This document shows positions 45,895 through 54,464 of a stretch of 64,000 bases of DNA, one piece after another. Origin of the DNA: Kiloniella spongiae. GTDB lineage: Bacteria > Pseudomonadota > Alphaproteobacteria > Kiloniellales > Kiloniellaceae. Positions within the stretch are counted from its first letter, which is position 1. Every line of letters starts with the position of its first letter. The notes under the pieces were generated by a model, which saw nothing but the letters and a program-made list of their open reading frames with translations, did no database searches and had not been told where the DNA came from. Where the stretch lies: positions 124,001 to 188,000 of the forward strand of contig NZ_LAQL01000008.1 of NCBI RefSeq assembly GCF_001026905.1, given 5' to 3'. A program made the translations under genes and the position numbers.

Positions 45895-45983
45895 CCTATA
45901 CTCCTAAGATCAATATTTGTGCGCAGAAGGGTACTCAATTTCAGGCATGAGACCAAGTACCAGATCTTCGACTTTTTATATTT

Positions 45984-46925
45984 TTAAAGGCTCTTTAACA
46001 GATTTTCTATTTCTTCAGGGGTTCCCGCGTTTGCAGAAGTTAGATCCCTGTCAATACGACGATTGAGACCACTCAATACTTTCCCAGCACCAAGTTCGAT
46101 CAATTGCTCGACTTCATTTGCGCGCATATAAAGCACGGACTCACGCCAGCGAACAACACCCGTTACCTGTTGAACCAAGTATTCACGAATCGCTTCAGGA
46201 CCCGTAACCATATCGGCAGAAACATTACAAACAACCGGCACAGATGGAGATTTAAATGTGACAGCGGCCAAAGCTTCGGCCATAGCATCCGCAGCGGGCG
46301 CCATTAGCGAGCAATGGAAAGGCGCAGATACAGGAAGGAGTACAGCACGTTTCGCGCCTTTGGCTTTCGCAATATCCAAAGAACGTTCAACCGCAGCTTT
46401 GTGACCACTAACAACAACCTGTCCCGGGGCATTATCATTCGCAGCAGAGCAAATTTCACCCTGTGCAGCTTCTTCTGCAACAGCTTGCGCGTCTTCAAAA
46501 TCAAGTCCGAGAAGTGCTGCCATTGCACCTTCCCCTACAGGAACGGCTTGCTGCATAGACTGGCCGCGTAGTTTCAGCAAGCGCGCTGCATCAGCCAGTT
46601 CCACAGTGCCAACCGCTGTTAAAGCTGAATACTCACCTAGAGAATGTCCCGCGACAAAAGAGGCGTGATCACTCAGGGATAAATTGCCTTCGTTCTGCAA
46701 TACGCGAGTAACAGCAGTACTTACAGCCATCAAAGCAGGCTGGGCATTTTCAGTAAGCGTGAGTTCGTCAATCGGCCCTTCAAACATCAGCATTGATAAC
46801 TTTTGCCCAAGAGCCTCATCAACTTCTTCAAAAACTTCGCGAGCTACTGAAAAAGCTTCTGCGAGTTCTTTCCCCATACCAACGGCCTGCGATCCCTGAC
46901 CGGGAAAAACAAATGCACGCTTCAT
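45984..46925 (-). CDS. fabD: Malonyl-CoA:ACP transacylase
   Basis: A 313-residue acyltransferase loading malonate onto ACP. FPGQGSQAVGMG, the nucleophile Ser in VAGHSLGEYSAL and the general-base His in PVSAPFHCSLM are present. AAGGAG precedes the ATG. First gene of the minus-strand fatty-acid block and divergent from the rpsF operon. Confidence 0.97.
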   Translation of the reverse strand: MKRAFVFPGQGSQAVGMGKELAEAFSVAREVFEEVDEALGQKLSMLMFEGPIDELTLTENAQPALMAVSTAVTRVLQNEGNLSLSDHASFVAGHSLGEYSALTAVGTVELADAARLLKLRGQSMQQAVPVGEGAMAALLGLDFEDAQAVAEEAAQGEICSAANDNAPGQVVVSGHKAAVERSLDIAKAKGAKRAVLLPVSAPFHCSLMAPAADAMAEALAAVTFKSPSVPVVCNVSADMVTGPEAIREYLVQQVTGVVRWRESVLYMRANEVEQLIELGAGKVLSGLNRRIDRDLTSANAGTPEEIENLLKSL

Positions 46926-47199
46926 TATAAACTCCTTATTAAACGCGCTGATGTTGTGGCGTAACGCGTAGTATTACAATTTTCGTTACACACTTTTTTG
47001 CTCTACCAAGTGACTTAGGTTTTAGTCCATTAATGAGCAAACAACATTCAGAGTATTGTGTTGCCCCAGAAATAGCCTTCCAGAGATGATTATGCAACGC
47101 TCGGCATATCTAATTATTCACCGAGTTAAAAACACAGCACTACACCACAGGCACAACCTTTTAATTTCAACAGGTTATGCATACCGCGCACTATAGAGC
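46926..47199. other. Intergenic region upstream of fabD and the rpsF promoter
   Basis: About 270 bases of the 414-base gap between divergent fabD and rpsF. No tRNA, small gene or repeat is visible. The fabD promoter must lie here but no -35/-10 pair is convincing. Confidence 0.3.
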
Positions 47200-47227
47200 T
47201 TGACCCCCGCAACAAGATCGCTATATT
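47200..47227 (+). promoter_or_regulatory. sigma70 promoter of the rpsF operon
   Basis: TTGACC at 47200-47205 and TATATT at 47222-47227 with a 16-base spacer, a strong match. The start site would be near 47234, giving a leader of about 105 bases before rpsF. Confidence 0.7.
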
Positions 47228-47260
47228 CCGCACGTTAATCCGCACTAAATCAACTCCTTG

Positions 47261-47318
47261 CTGGTGACCTCTAGCGGAAACAAGGACACCAGCTCCGGGT
47301 AAAGGTTTTCCTCTACCC
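47261..47318 (+). promoter_or_regulatory. Structured leader of rpsF (possible S6:S18 autoregulatory element)
   Basis: Two hairpins fill the leader. The first pairs CTGGTG-A-CCT (47261-47270) with AGG-A-CACCAG (47283-47292) around a loop containing CGGAAA. The second is GGGTAAAGG-TTTT-CCTCTACCC (47297-47318), and GGAG at 47331-47334 precedes the ATG. Leaders that bind the S6:S18 complex are known before rpsF in many bacteria; whether this fold has the required CCG feature needs a covariance search. Confidence 0.5.
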
Positions 47319-47339
47319 ACAAAGCCGTGAGGAGTAACT

Positions 47340-47807
47340 ATGGCTTTTTATGAATGTGTATATATCGCTCGTCAGGACATCTCGTCCTCTCAGGTCGATA
47401 CACTCACTGAGCAGTTTACTGCTATTATCACCGAAAATGGTGGTTCTGTTGCTAAGACCGAATACTGGGGTCTCCGTAACATGGCCTATCGCGTTAAGAA
47501 AAATCGCAAAGGTCATTACGTTCTTCTTAACATCGATGCTCCTTCTGCAGCGGTCCAGGAAATGGAACGCGTTATGCGCTTGAACGACGATGTTCTTCGT
47601 ACACTGACTATCAAAGTTGACGTACTTGAAGAAGAACCTTCTGTAGTCATGCAAAACCGTGGCAGCCGTGATGAGCGCGGTGGTCGTGGTGGTCGTGGTG
47701 GTCGTGATGACCGCGGCGGTGATCGTGGTGGCCGCGGTGGTGATCGTGGTGGTCGTCCTCCTCGTGAGGGTGGCGATCGTGCCCCTCGTGAAGCAACAGC
47801 TAGCTAA
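47340..47807 (+). CDS. rpsF: 30S ribosomal protein S6 with RG-rich C-terminal tail
   Basis: 155 residues. The first 105 are a normal S6 fold ([20 protein letters not shown] on, with [19 protein letters not shown]). The last 45 or so are a low-complexity tail of RGG, DRGG and GGR units ending in REATAS. S6 binds S18 on the small-subunit platform. S6 proteins are often about 95-135 residues, and such a repetitive Arg/Gly tail is unusual in kind. First gene of rpsF-rpsR-rplI. Confidence 0.96.
   Translation: MAFYECVYIARQDISSSQVDTLTEQFTAIITENGGSVAKTEYWGLRNMAYRVKKNRKGHYVLLNIDAPSAAVQEMERVMRLNDDVLRTLTIKVDVLEEEPSVVMQNRGSRDERGGRGGRGGRDDRGGDRGGRGGDRGGRPPREGGDRAPREATAS
47668..47790 (+). repeat. Low-complexity CGT/GGT codon repeat in rpsF
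   Basis: Imperfect tandem units built from CGTGGTGGT and GATCGTGGTGG encode the Arg/Gly/Asp tail of S6. Third positions vary between units (CGC/CGT, GGC/GGT), so the repeat is partly diverged, and its length could differ between strains. It also opens a long false frame on the other strand. Confidence 0.8.
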
Positions 47808-47819
47808 GGAAGAGAAACC

Positions 47820-48077
47820 ATGGCCGTTCAAATCGTTAGCCAGGGCGTTGGTTCACGTCGCCCGTTTAACCGTCGCCGTAAAAGCTGCCCGTTCGTTGGT
47901 GCAAATGCTCCAAAGATCGATTACAAAGACACACGTCTTCTGCAGCGTTTCATCTCAGAGCGCGGTAAAATTGTACCAAGTCGTATAACTGCAGTATCTG
48001 CAAAGAAACAGCGCGAGCTTGCAAAAGCTATCAAACGTGCTCGCTTCCTTGCTCTATTGCCATACTTGATCGGGTAA
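47820..48077 (+). CDS. rpsR: 30S ribosomal protein S18
   Basis: An 85-residue basic protein with [18 protein letters not shown] and [20 protein letters not shown], the S18 core. It pairs with S6, encoded 12 bases upstream. GGAAGAG precedes the ATG. Confidence 0.97.
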   Translation: MAVQIVSQGVGSRRPFNRRRKSCPFVGANAPKIDYKDTRLLQRFISERGKIVPSRITAVSAKKQRELAKAIKRARFLALLPYLIG

Positions 48078-48092
48078 GAAGGAGATTTTATC

Positions 48093-48659
48093 ATGCAAGT
48101 CGTCCTTCTAGAACGCATCGAAAAACTTGGTCAAATGGGTGATGTTGTCACCGTGAAACCTGGTTATGCTCGTAACTTCCTGCTTCCAAAGCAGAAAGCT
48201 ATGCGCGCAACAAAATCAAATCTTGAACACTTCGAAAACCAGCGTGCTCAGTTGGAAGCAGATAACCTCAAGCGTCGCGATGAAGCCCAACAGGTTTCTG
48301 GCAAGCTTGAAGGTCTTACTGTTTCCCTGATTCGTCAGGCTGGTGATTCCGGGCAGCTTTACGGTTCTGTAAACACTCGTGATATCGCTGAAGCAGTTAC
48401 TGAAGCTGGCATTACTATTGCCCGCTCCCAGGTTGTTCTCGACAAAGTTATCAAAACTCTTGGCCTGCACGACGTTAAAGTTGTTCTGCACCCAGAAGTT
48501 TCCGTTAACATTGTTGTTAACACTGCACGTTCTGCTGAAGAAGCTGAGCTACAGCTTAGCTCTGGCGGCGCTGTTTCTAACGAGGAAGCTGCTGAAGAAC
48601 GTGAAGCTGTTGCAGAAGCAGTTGAAGAAGAAAGCACAGAAGAAGAAACAGAAGCGTAA
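48093..48659 (+). CDS. rplI: 50S ribosomal protein L9
   Basis: A 188-residue L9. The N-terminal domain is [19 protein letters not shown] and [14 protein letters not shown], followed by the long connecting helix and C-terminal domain, then an extra acidic tail of about 35 residues rich in Glu and Ala. The usual length is near 150, so the tail is an addition. AGGAG precedes the ATG, and a terminator ends the operon. Confidence 0.97.
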   Translation: MQVVLLERIEKLGQMGDVVTVKPGYARNFLLPKQKAMRATKSNLEHFENQRAQLEADNLKRRDEAQQVSGKLEGLTVSLIRQAGDSGQLYGSVNTRDIAEAVTEAGITIARSQVVLDKVIKTLGLHDVKVVLHPEVSVNIVVNTARSAEEAELQLSSGGAVSNEEAAEEREAVAEAVEEESTEEETEA

Positions 48660-48690
48660 GTCTTCTTTTCTCACTTTTGAGTTTCATGAG

Positions 48691-48716
48691 ACGGCACCTT
48701 TCGAGGTGCCGTTTTC
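48691..48716 (+). terminator. Intrinsic terminator of the rpsF-rpsR-rplI operon
   Basis: ACGGCACCT (48691-48699) and AGGTGCCGT (48704-48712) form a nine-base-pair stem around a stable TTCG tetraloop, followed by TTTTC. Confidence 0.9.
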
Positions 48717-48843
48717 ATTTCCAACCTGTACTTCTCTCCCCTAAAGAGCTACATTCCTCTGCGCTCTTTCTTTGCCCCAGACCGGGAAAAAGAAACCGAT
48801 GTAATCAGACGTTTGTTGGTAATAATTTTCTAGATTCGAGGCC

Positions 48844-50370
48844 ATGGAAGATCACGCGATTCCACCCTTTGATGTTTCAGACATCCCCTTTGATGACGGA
48901 CCAGAACTCCGCTCCCCTCCTCATAATTACGAGGTAGAGCAAGCTCTGTTAGGCGCTGTTCTGTCAAACAACAAAGCCTTTGAAAGAATCTCGGACTTTC
49001 TTCTTCCCATCCATTTTGCAGACCCTGCTCATGCTGAGATTTATCACGCCTGTAAAACACTGATTGAACGGGGACAGTTGGCAAACGCCACGACACTCAA
49101 GAACTTTTTTGCCAGTAACGGCAATCTCGAAGAGCTTGGGGGTACCAGCTATTTGGCTGAACTTCAGAGCAATGTTGTTACAATCATCAATGCCTCTGAA
49201 TACGGCAAGATCATACATGATCTCTACATCCGTAGAGAGCTAATTGACCTCGGCGAAGAGGTCGTTAATCACGCCCACACGCACGAGCTAGAACTTTCTG
49301 CGACCCAGCAAATCGAAGGGGCAGAGCAAAAGCTCTATCGTTTGGCAGAAGAAGGCCAAACCGAGGGTGGTTTCACATCGTTTGCCGATGCTCTTGCCGT
49401 CTCGATGAACTACATTGATGTCGCGATGAAACAGGGCGATGGTATTTCAGGCGTTTCAAGTGGCCTTCGTGATGTTGATAAGCTTCTTGGTGGCTTCCAT
49501 CATTCTGATTTGATTATTCTTGCCGCTCGTCCATCCATGGGTAAAACAGCCTTTGTGACAAACATCGCTTTTAATATCGCACAAGCGACAAAACCTGGTC
49601 ACAATGCCGAAGGTGATGAAGTTGACATTCCGATGTCTGTTGCTTTCTTTTCTCTCGAGATGTCAGCTGATCAGTTGGCCAGCAGGATCTTGTCCTCTGC
49701 GGCGGAAACGCCATCACATCTGATGCGTAAAGGAGAGCTAACCGAAGATCAGTTCGAGCACGTATTTCAAGTCAGTCGAGCCCTTTCGAACTACAAACTC
49801 TTTATTGATGACACTCCGAACCTAACGATTCCAGGCCTTCGCAACAGGGTAAGACGTCTTAAAAGACAACATGGACTGGATATTATTATCGTCGATTACC
49901 TTCAGTTGATGTCCGGCGCCCCCGGCGGAAAAAGCGACAGTCGTGTTCAAGAGGTTTCAGAAATTTCCCGTGGACTAAAAGGGATTGCAAAAGAGATGAA
50001 CGTACCTGTCATCGCTCTTTCCCAGCTATCCCGTCAAACAGAACAACGTGAAGACAAACGCCCGCAATTATCAGATCTACGCGAATCCGGTTCAATTGAG
50101 CAGGATGCAGATGTCGTGGTTTTCCTTTATCGCGACGAATATTACATTGCCCGTGAAAAGCCAGGACAAGGTGCGGATGATTCAACCGATAAGTTCCACG
50201 AAAAACTCGCCAATCATGAAGCTCGCCTAGATGCGGCTCGCAACAAGGCAGAGATGATTGTCGGGAAACAACGGCACGGTCCAATCGGCTCTGTCGAGCT
50301 CCACTTTAACGGTGAGTTTACAAAATTCTCTGACTTGGCAGAGGAAGATCAGTTACCGGAAAGTTACTAA
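48844..50370 (+). CDS. dnaB: Replicative DNA helicase
   Basis: A 508-residue DnaB. The N-terminal primase-interacting domain starts at PPHNYEVEQALLGAVLSN; the RecA-like motor has Walker A ARPSMGKTAF, DYLQLM (Walker B) and SQLSRQTEQREDKRPQLSD. It unwinds DNA at the fork as a hexamer. It lies after the ribosomal operon, its frequent position in alphaproteobacteria. No intein is present. Confidence 0.97.
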   Translation: MEDHAIPPFDVSDIPFDDGPELRSPPHNYEVEQALLGAVLSNNKAFERISDFLLPIHFADPAHAEIYHACKTLIERGQLANATTLKNFFASNGNLEELGGTSYLAELQSNVVTIINASEYGKIIHDLYIRRELIDLGEEVVNHAHTHELELSATQQIEGAEQKLYRLAEEGQTEGGFTSFADALAVSMNYIDVAMKQGDGISGVSSGLRDVDKLLGGFHHSDLIILAARPSMGKTAFVTNIAFNIAQATKPGHNAEGDEVDIPMSVAFFSLEMSADQLASRILSSAAETPSHLMRKGELTEDQFEHVFQVSRALSNYKLFIDDTPNLTIPGLRNRVRRLKRQHGLDIIIVDYLQLMSGAPGGKSDSRVQEVSEISRGLKGIAKEMNVPVIALSQLSRQTEQREDKRPQLSDLRESGSIEQDADVVVFLYRDEYYIAREKPGQGADDSTDKFHEKLANHEARLDAARNKAEMIVGKQRHGPIGSVELHFNGEFTKFSDLAEEDQLPESY

Positions 50371-50391
50371 CCACACAAATTAAAGTAAATA

Positions 50392-50440
50392 ACCCAAGGC
50401 TTTGCCGCGACCTTGATTGACGCAAAAGATCGCCTTGGGT
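50392..50440. other. Two-part stem-loop after dnaB
   Basis: ACCCAAGGC (50392-50400) pairs with GCCTTGGGT (50432-50440), and directly inside TTTGC (50401-50405) pairs with GCAAA (50422-50426). No T-tract follows, so a plain terminator is uncertain. It sits in the 270-base gap where alr is found in many relatives. Confidence 0.5.
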
Positions 50441-50640
50441 ATTGTGCCTACCCAATGGTGATGCGTGTTCTATACTTTTCAATCATAAAGCATCGGAGTA
50501 ACGCTATCTCACCAACATAAATGGACAGATCCTTAAGGGGGAAGGAAAATTCGTACTGGGCATCAATGCCCAAATGCACTGTTTTTCATTACATCTCAAT
50601 CGATCACTCTCTAAAACAACACCTACAAACGGTAAACTGC

Positions 50641-51414
50641 ATGCCTATTTTACAACCTCTTGGTAATCTTACTCTACGTTTTTTTGAGATTGTTGGGCGC
50701 CTTTCCATTTTTGCCGGGACAGCGATATCACATTGTTTTCGCCCTCCCTTTTATCCCAAACTCATTCTCAAACAGATGATTGAGGTTGGATATTACTCTT
50801 TGCCTGTTGTAGGCTTGACCGCAATTTTTACTGGCATGGTGCTCGCATTACAAAGCTATACGGGCTTCGCGCGTTTCTCGGCTGAAAGCGCCATTCCTAA
50901 CGTTGTTATTGTCTCGATCACCCGTGAGCTTGGCCCCGTATTGGCTGGCTTAATGGTTGCGGGTCGTGTTGGCGCCGCCATGGCTGCCGAAATCGGTACA
51001 ATGCGGGTTACAGAACAAATTGACGCCCTCTACACCTTGGCAACAAACCCCTTTAAATACCTTATCGTTCCTCGTGTGATTGCAGGGGTTTTAACACTCC
51101 CTCTCCTCGTGCTTGTAGCTGATACAATCGGTGTTTTCGGGGGATATCTGGTTTCCGTCCATAAACTTGGATTTAACCCTGCTACCTATATCAAGAACAC
51201 CATCGATTTCATGGAAAACCTTGATGTGATTTCTGGGTTGGTCAAGGCTGCTGTTTTTGGATTTCTGATTACCTTGATGGGTTGTTACCACGGCTTTCAT
51301 TCAAGAGGAGGCGCACAAGGAGTCGGGGCTGCGACAACAAATGCCGTTGTATCCGCCTCAATTCTGATTCTTGTCTTCAATTACATCATCACTGAGTTGT
51401 TTTTCTCAATATGA
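50641..51414 (+). CDS. mlaE: MlaE-family ABC permease (phospholipid/toluene-tolerance type)
   Basis: A 257-residue membrane protein. The MlaE core is clear: SLPVVGLTAIFTGMVLALQ, PNVVIVSITRELGPVLAGLM and AAEIGTMRVTEQIDAL, with about five membrane helices. It forms the permease of an intermembrane lipid transporter with MlaF, whose gene overlaps by four bases. I place the start at ATG 50641; the frame is open to 50521, but that 40-residue lead is not family-like. No mlaD or mlaC follows. Confidence 0.88.
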   Translation: MPILQPLGNLTLRFFEIVGRLSIFAGTAISHCFRPPFYPKLILKQMIEVGYYSLPVVGLTAIFTGMVLALQSYTGFARFSAESAIPNVVIVSITRELGPVLAGLMVAGRVGAAMAAEIGTMRVTEQIDALYTLATNPFKYLIVPRVIAGVLTLPLLVLVADTIGVFGGYLVSVHKLGFNPATYIKNTIDFMENLDVISGLVKAAVFGFLITLMGCYHGFHSRGGAQGVGAATTNAVVSASILILVFNYIITELFFSI

Positions 51415-52238
51415 ACAACAAAACAGATACAATCGACCCAAATACAACTGGCAAAGACATCAGAATAAAAATTAGAGGTTTGACCAAAGCCTTTGGTCCC
51501 AAGGTCATTCTGAACAATTTGGACCTGGATGTTTATGCCGGCGAATCCCTTGTTGTTATCGGCGGTTCAGGAACAGGAAAATCTGTTTTATTGAAATGCA
51601 TGCTCGGTCTCTTACGGCCTGACGCTGGCAGTATCGAAATTAACGAGCAAGAGATTGTTGGCCTTGGTAGTGATGACATGGAACAGGTACGCCGCAAATT
51701 TGGTATGCTATTCCAATACGCAGCGCTGTTTGATTCTCTTTCCATTTTGGACAACGTTGCTTTTGGCTTAACACAAGCTCATGGCGTTCCCAAAAAGGAA
51801 GCGCACCAGATCGCACTTGAAAAACTTTCCGCTGTCGGACTGGGTGAACGCTTTGCCGCAAAATTTCCAGCCGAGCTATCAAGTGGCATGAAAAAGAGAG
51901 TCGGCTTGGCCCGCGCGATTGCCACAACACCCGAAACTCTTTTCTTTGATGAGCCCACAACAGGCCTTGATCCCGTTATGGGGGATGTAATTGACCAACT
52001 GATCGTCAAATCAGTAAAAGAGCTTGGCGCAACAGGCTTAACAATTACCCACGACATGGACTCAGCCAAGCGGATTTCAGACCGGATTGCCATGCTTTAT
52101 GACGGCAAAATCACCTGGGTCGGCCCCACGGATGAGCTGGAAAAAACAGATAACCCTTACGTTCATCAATTTATTAACGGACTATTGGATGGTCCGATAA
52201 AAATCAGTTTTACTAATAGTGATCGTGCTGCAGGTTGA
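51411..52238 (+). CDS. mlaF: MlaF-family ABC transporter ATPase
   Basis: 275 residues: Walker A GGSGTGKS, a Q-loop in MLFQYAALFDSLSILDNV, the signature SSGMKKRVGLARA (variant of LSGGQ) and Walker B ETLFFDEPTTGLDP. It powers lipid transport through MlaE. The ATGA overlap with mlaE means translational coupling. Confidence 0.92.
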   Translation: MNNKTDTIDPNTTGKDIRIKIRGLTKAFGPKVILNNLDLDVYAGESLVVIGGSGTGKSVLLKCMLGLLRPDAGSIEINEQEIVGLGSDDMEQVRRKFGMLFQYAALFDSLSILDNVAFGLTQAHGVPKKEAHQIALEKLSAVGLGERFAAKFPAELSSGMKKRVGLARAIATTPETLFFDEPTTGLDPVMGDVIDQLIVKSVKELGATGLTITHDMDSAKRISDRIAMLYDGKITWVGPTDELEKTDNPYVHQFINGLLDGPIKISFTNSDRAAG

Positions 52239-52305
52239 TATTGTTTCAGGTCTATCTGGACTGAATAAGACTATTTAGGCGACACTCTAAATTCAGGAGA
52301 TTATT

Positions 52306-53718
52306 TTGGCCCGCCCTGTAATTCGCTATGTCTGTCAATCCTGCGGCGCTGACTACGCCAAGTGGTCAGGGAAATGTGATTCGTGCGGCGAATGGAACTC
52401 CATCACAGAAGAAGCCGGATCCTCTTCCCCAGTTCCTGGTGGACTTGGTAAAAAAAACGTTCGTAAAGGCAAACAGATTGAATTTGTGAGCCTTGAAGGA
52501 ACAAGTAAACCTGTCCCCAGAATGGTGAGCAAAAATCAGGAATTTGATCGAGTTTGCGGCGGGGGATTAGTCCCCGGTTCTGCTGTTTTAATTGGCGGAG
52601 ATCCGGGAATCGGTAAATCCACGCTCCTGACCCAGATATTGGCGGCACTGACAACGAATGCCGGTGTTAAATGTGTCTATATTTCTGGCGAGGAGGCCAT
52701 CGATCAAGTTCGGTTGCGCGCCCGACGTCTCGGCTTAAAGGGCGATGATTTCTTACTTGCCTCGGCTACTTCTGTCCGCGATATCGCGACCACACTTGAT
52801 GAACACGATGCCCCGCAAGTCGTTGTCATCGATTCCATCCAAACGATGTTTGTCGACAGTCTGGATTCTGCCCCCGGTACAGTGTCACAAGTTCGCGCTT
52901 CAGCTCAGGAGTTGATCCAACTTGCCAAAGCCAGAGGCTTCAGTGTTTTACTGGTTGGGCATGTTACAAAAGAAGGCGTGATTGCCGGACCGAAAGTTCT
53001 GGAGCACATGGTTGATACCGTTCTGACCTTCGAAGGAGAACGCGGACATCATTTCAGGATCTTACGTGCTGTAAAAAACCGCTTCGGTCCAACCGATGAA
53101 ATCGGCGTCTTTGAAATGTCAGAACAGGGATTGGAACAAGTTTCCAACCCCTCGGCCCTTTTTCTTGCAGAACGGCGCGGGAATGTTACCGGTGCAGCGG
53201 TCTTTGCTGGGCTAGAGGGCACACGCCCTGTTCTTGTGGAAATACAGGCCCTCGTCTCGCCATCGCAACAAGCGAACCCAAGACGCGCAGTCGTAGGCTG
53301 GGACTCTGGTCGTCTGGCAATGATTTTGGCCGTCCTTGAAGCGAGATGTGGTCTCGTCTTGGCAGGAAATGAAGTTTACCTGAATGTTGCAGGTGGATTA
53401 CGTATCGGTGAACCAGCCGCAGATATGGCTGTAGCTGCAGCATTAATATCGGCGGCAATGGACATTCCAGTTCCGGAAGATACTGTAGTATTTGGGGAAA
53501 TTGGACTGTCGGGTGAAATCAGAGCCGTCAATCAATCTGAAGGCAGATTGAAAGAAGCGACAAAGCTTGGTTTTAAAAATGCAATAATTCCGCCAATCCG
53601 TGCAAAGAAGAATTGTAATAAAGCTGCTTCGGGGTTAGATACAAGGCAGATTGAACATCTGCAGGATCTGGTTGCGCTGTTTGCAGCTAAATCAGTTAAG
53701 AAGGCTGCAGGTGGCTAA
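52306..53718 (+). CDS. radA: DNA repair protein RadA
   Basis: 470 residues. The N-terminal zinc finger YVCQSCGADYAKWSGKCDSC is followed by a RecA-like core with Walker A GGDPGIGKST, the RadA-specific KNRFGPTDEIG and a C-terminal Lon-protease-like domain without protease activity. It helps branch migration in recombination. It starts at TTG 52306, fixed by CAGGAG eight bases earlier. Followed by cvpA and purF. Confidence 0.96.
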   Translation: MARPVIRYVCQSCGADYAKWSGKCDSCGEWNSITEEAGSSSPVPGGLGKKNVRKGKQIEFVSLEGTSKPVPRMVSKNQEFDRVCGGGLVPGSAVLIGGDPGIGKSTLLTQILAALTTNAGVKCVYISGEEAIDQVRLRARRLGLKGDDFLLASATSVRDIATTLDEHDAPQVVVIDSIQTMFVDSLDSAPGTVSQVRASAQELIQLAKARGFSVLLVGHVTKEGVIAGPKVLEHMVDTVLTFEGERGHHFRILRAVKNRFGPTDEIGVFEMSEQGLEQVSNPSALFLAERRGNVTGAAVFAGLEGTRPVLVEIQALVSPSQQANPRRAVVGWDSGRLAMILAVLEARCGLVLAGNEVYLNVAGGLRIGEPAADMAVAAALISAAMDIPVPEDTVVFGEIGLSGEIRAVNQSEGRLKEATKLGFKNAIIPPIRAKKNCNKAASGLDTRQIEHLQDLVALFAAKSVKKAAGG

Positions 53719-53740
53719 CCGGCAAAATTGTTAGGTATTG

Positions 53741-54430
53741 ATGGAAAACTTACCCATCTCGCTCTTCGATGTCGCTGTTATAGGCATCATTGTCGTCTCA
53801 GGTCTTTTTGCTCTGTTTCGAGGATTCGTGCACGAAGTCCTATCGGTCGCATCATGGATTGGGGCAGGCTTTGTCACACTGTGGACTTTCCATCCTCTGC
53901 TCCCCTATGTGCAACAATTTATAAACATCCCTTTTGTTGCTGAAATCGTTACCGGCTTTGCTCTTTTCGTGATTACACTTGGACTTTTCATGGTGATGAT
54001 CAGGGCTATTTGCCGCCATGTAAGGGAAAGCACTTTTGGTCCTTTGGACAGATCTCTCGGATTTTTATTCGGCCTAGTACGTGGCGGTATTATAGTCAGC
54101 ATCACCTGGATTGCGCTTTTTGTATTCCTCATGCCTGAAAAAGAAGGTTGGCCCGAAGACGTTGAACGTGCGAAAACCCGCGCCTCAATTCAACAGGCTT
54201 CAGCTATATTAGTAAAAGCTTTACCTGAAAAATTTCATAATGAGACGATCAAACAGGTATTAAAACAAGCTGAAGCGGCACGACAGACTTATAACGCGAC
54301 ACAGACTTATCAGCGTTTAATTAGCCCGGAATCACAATCTTCGTCAGATAGCGAAGATTCATCAGGCTATAACGACGAGATGCGCTCTCAAATGCAAAAA
54401 ACCATCGATGCCGTAAGTGGCAGCGAATAA
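53741..54430 (+). CDS. cvpA: CvpA family inner-membrane protein
   Basis: 229 residues with four membrane helices (LFDVAVIGIIVVSGLFALFR first) and a glutamine/serine-rich soluble tail. CvpA was named for colicin V production and usually lies beside purF, as here. Its role is linked to envelope stress or transport. The ATG at 53741 is preferred to the in-frame TTG directly before it. It ends 34 bases before the purF start. Confidence 0.88.
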   Translation: MENLPISLFDVAVIGIIVVSGLFALFRGFVHEVLSVASWIGAGFVTLWTFHPLLPYVQQFINIPFVAEIVTGFALFVITLGLFMVMIRAICRHVRESTFGPLDRSLGFLFGLVRGGIIVSITWIALFVFLMPEKEGWPEDVERAKTRASIQQASAILVKALPEKFHNETIKQVLKQAEAARQTYNATQTYQRLISPESQSSSDSEDSSGYNDEMRSQMQKTIDAVSGSE

Positions 54431-54464
54431 CGGATTTATTACTGAGTTCAGGAAAGCGAAAGCC

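Noticed and set aside
47313-47831. 172-residue open frame on the minus strand across rpsF
   Set aside because: It is the complement of the CGT/GGT repeat and reads as poly-Thr/Ala low complexity; rpsF itself is certain.
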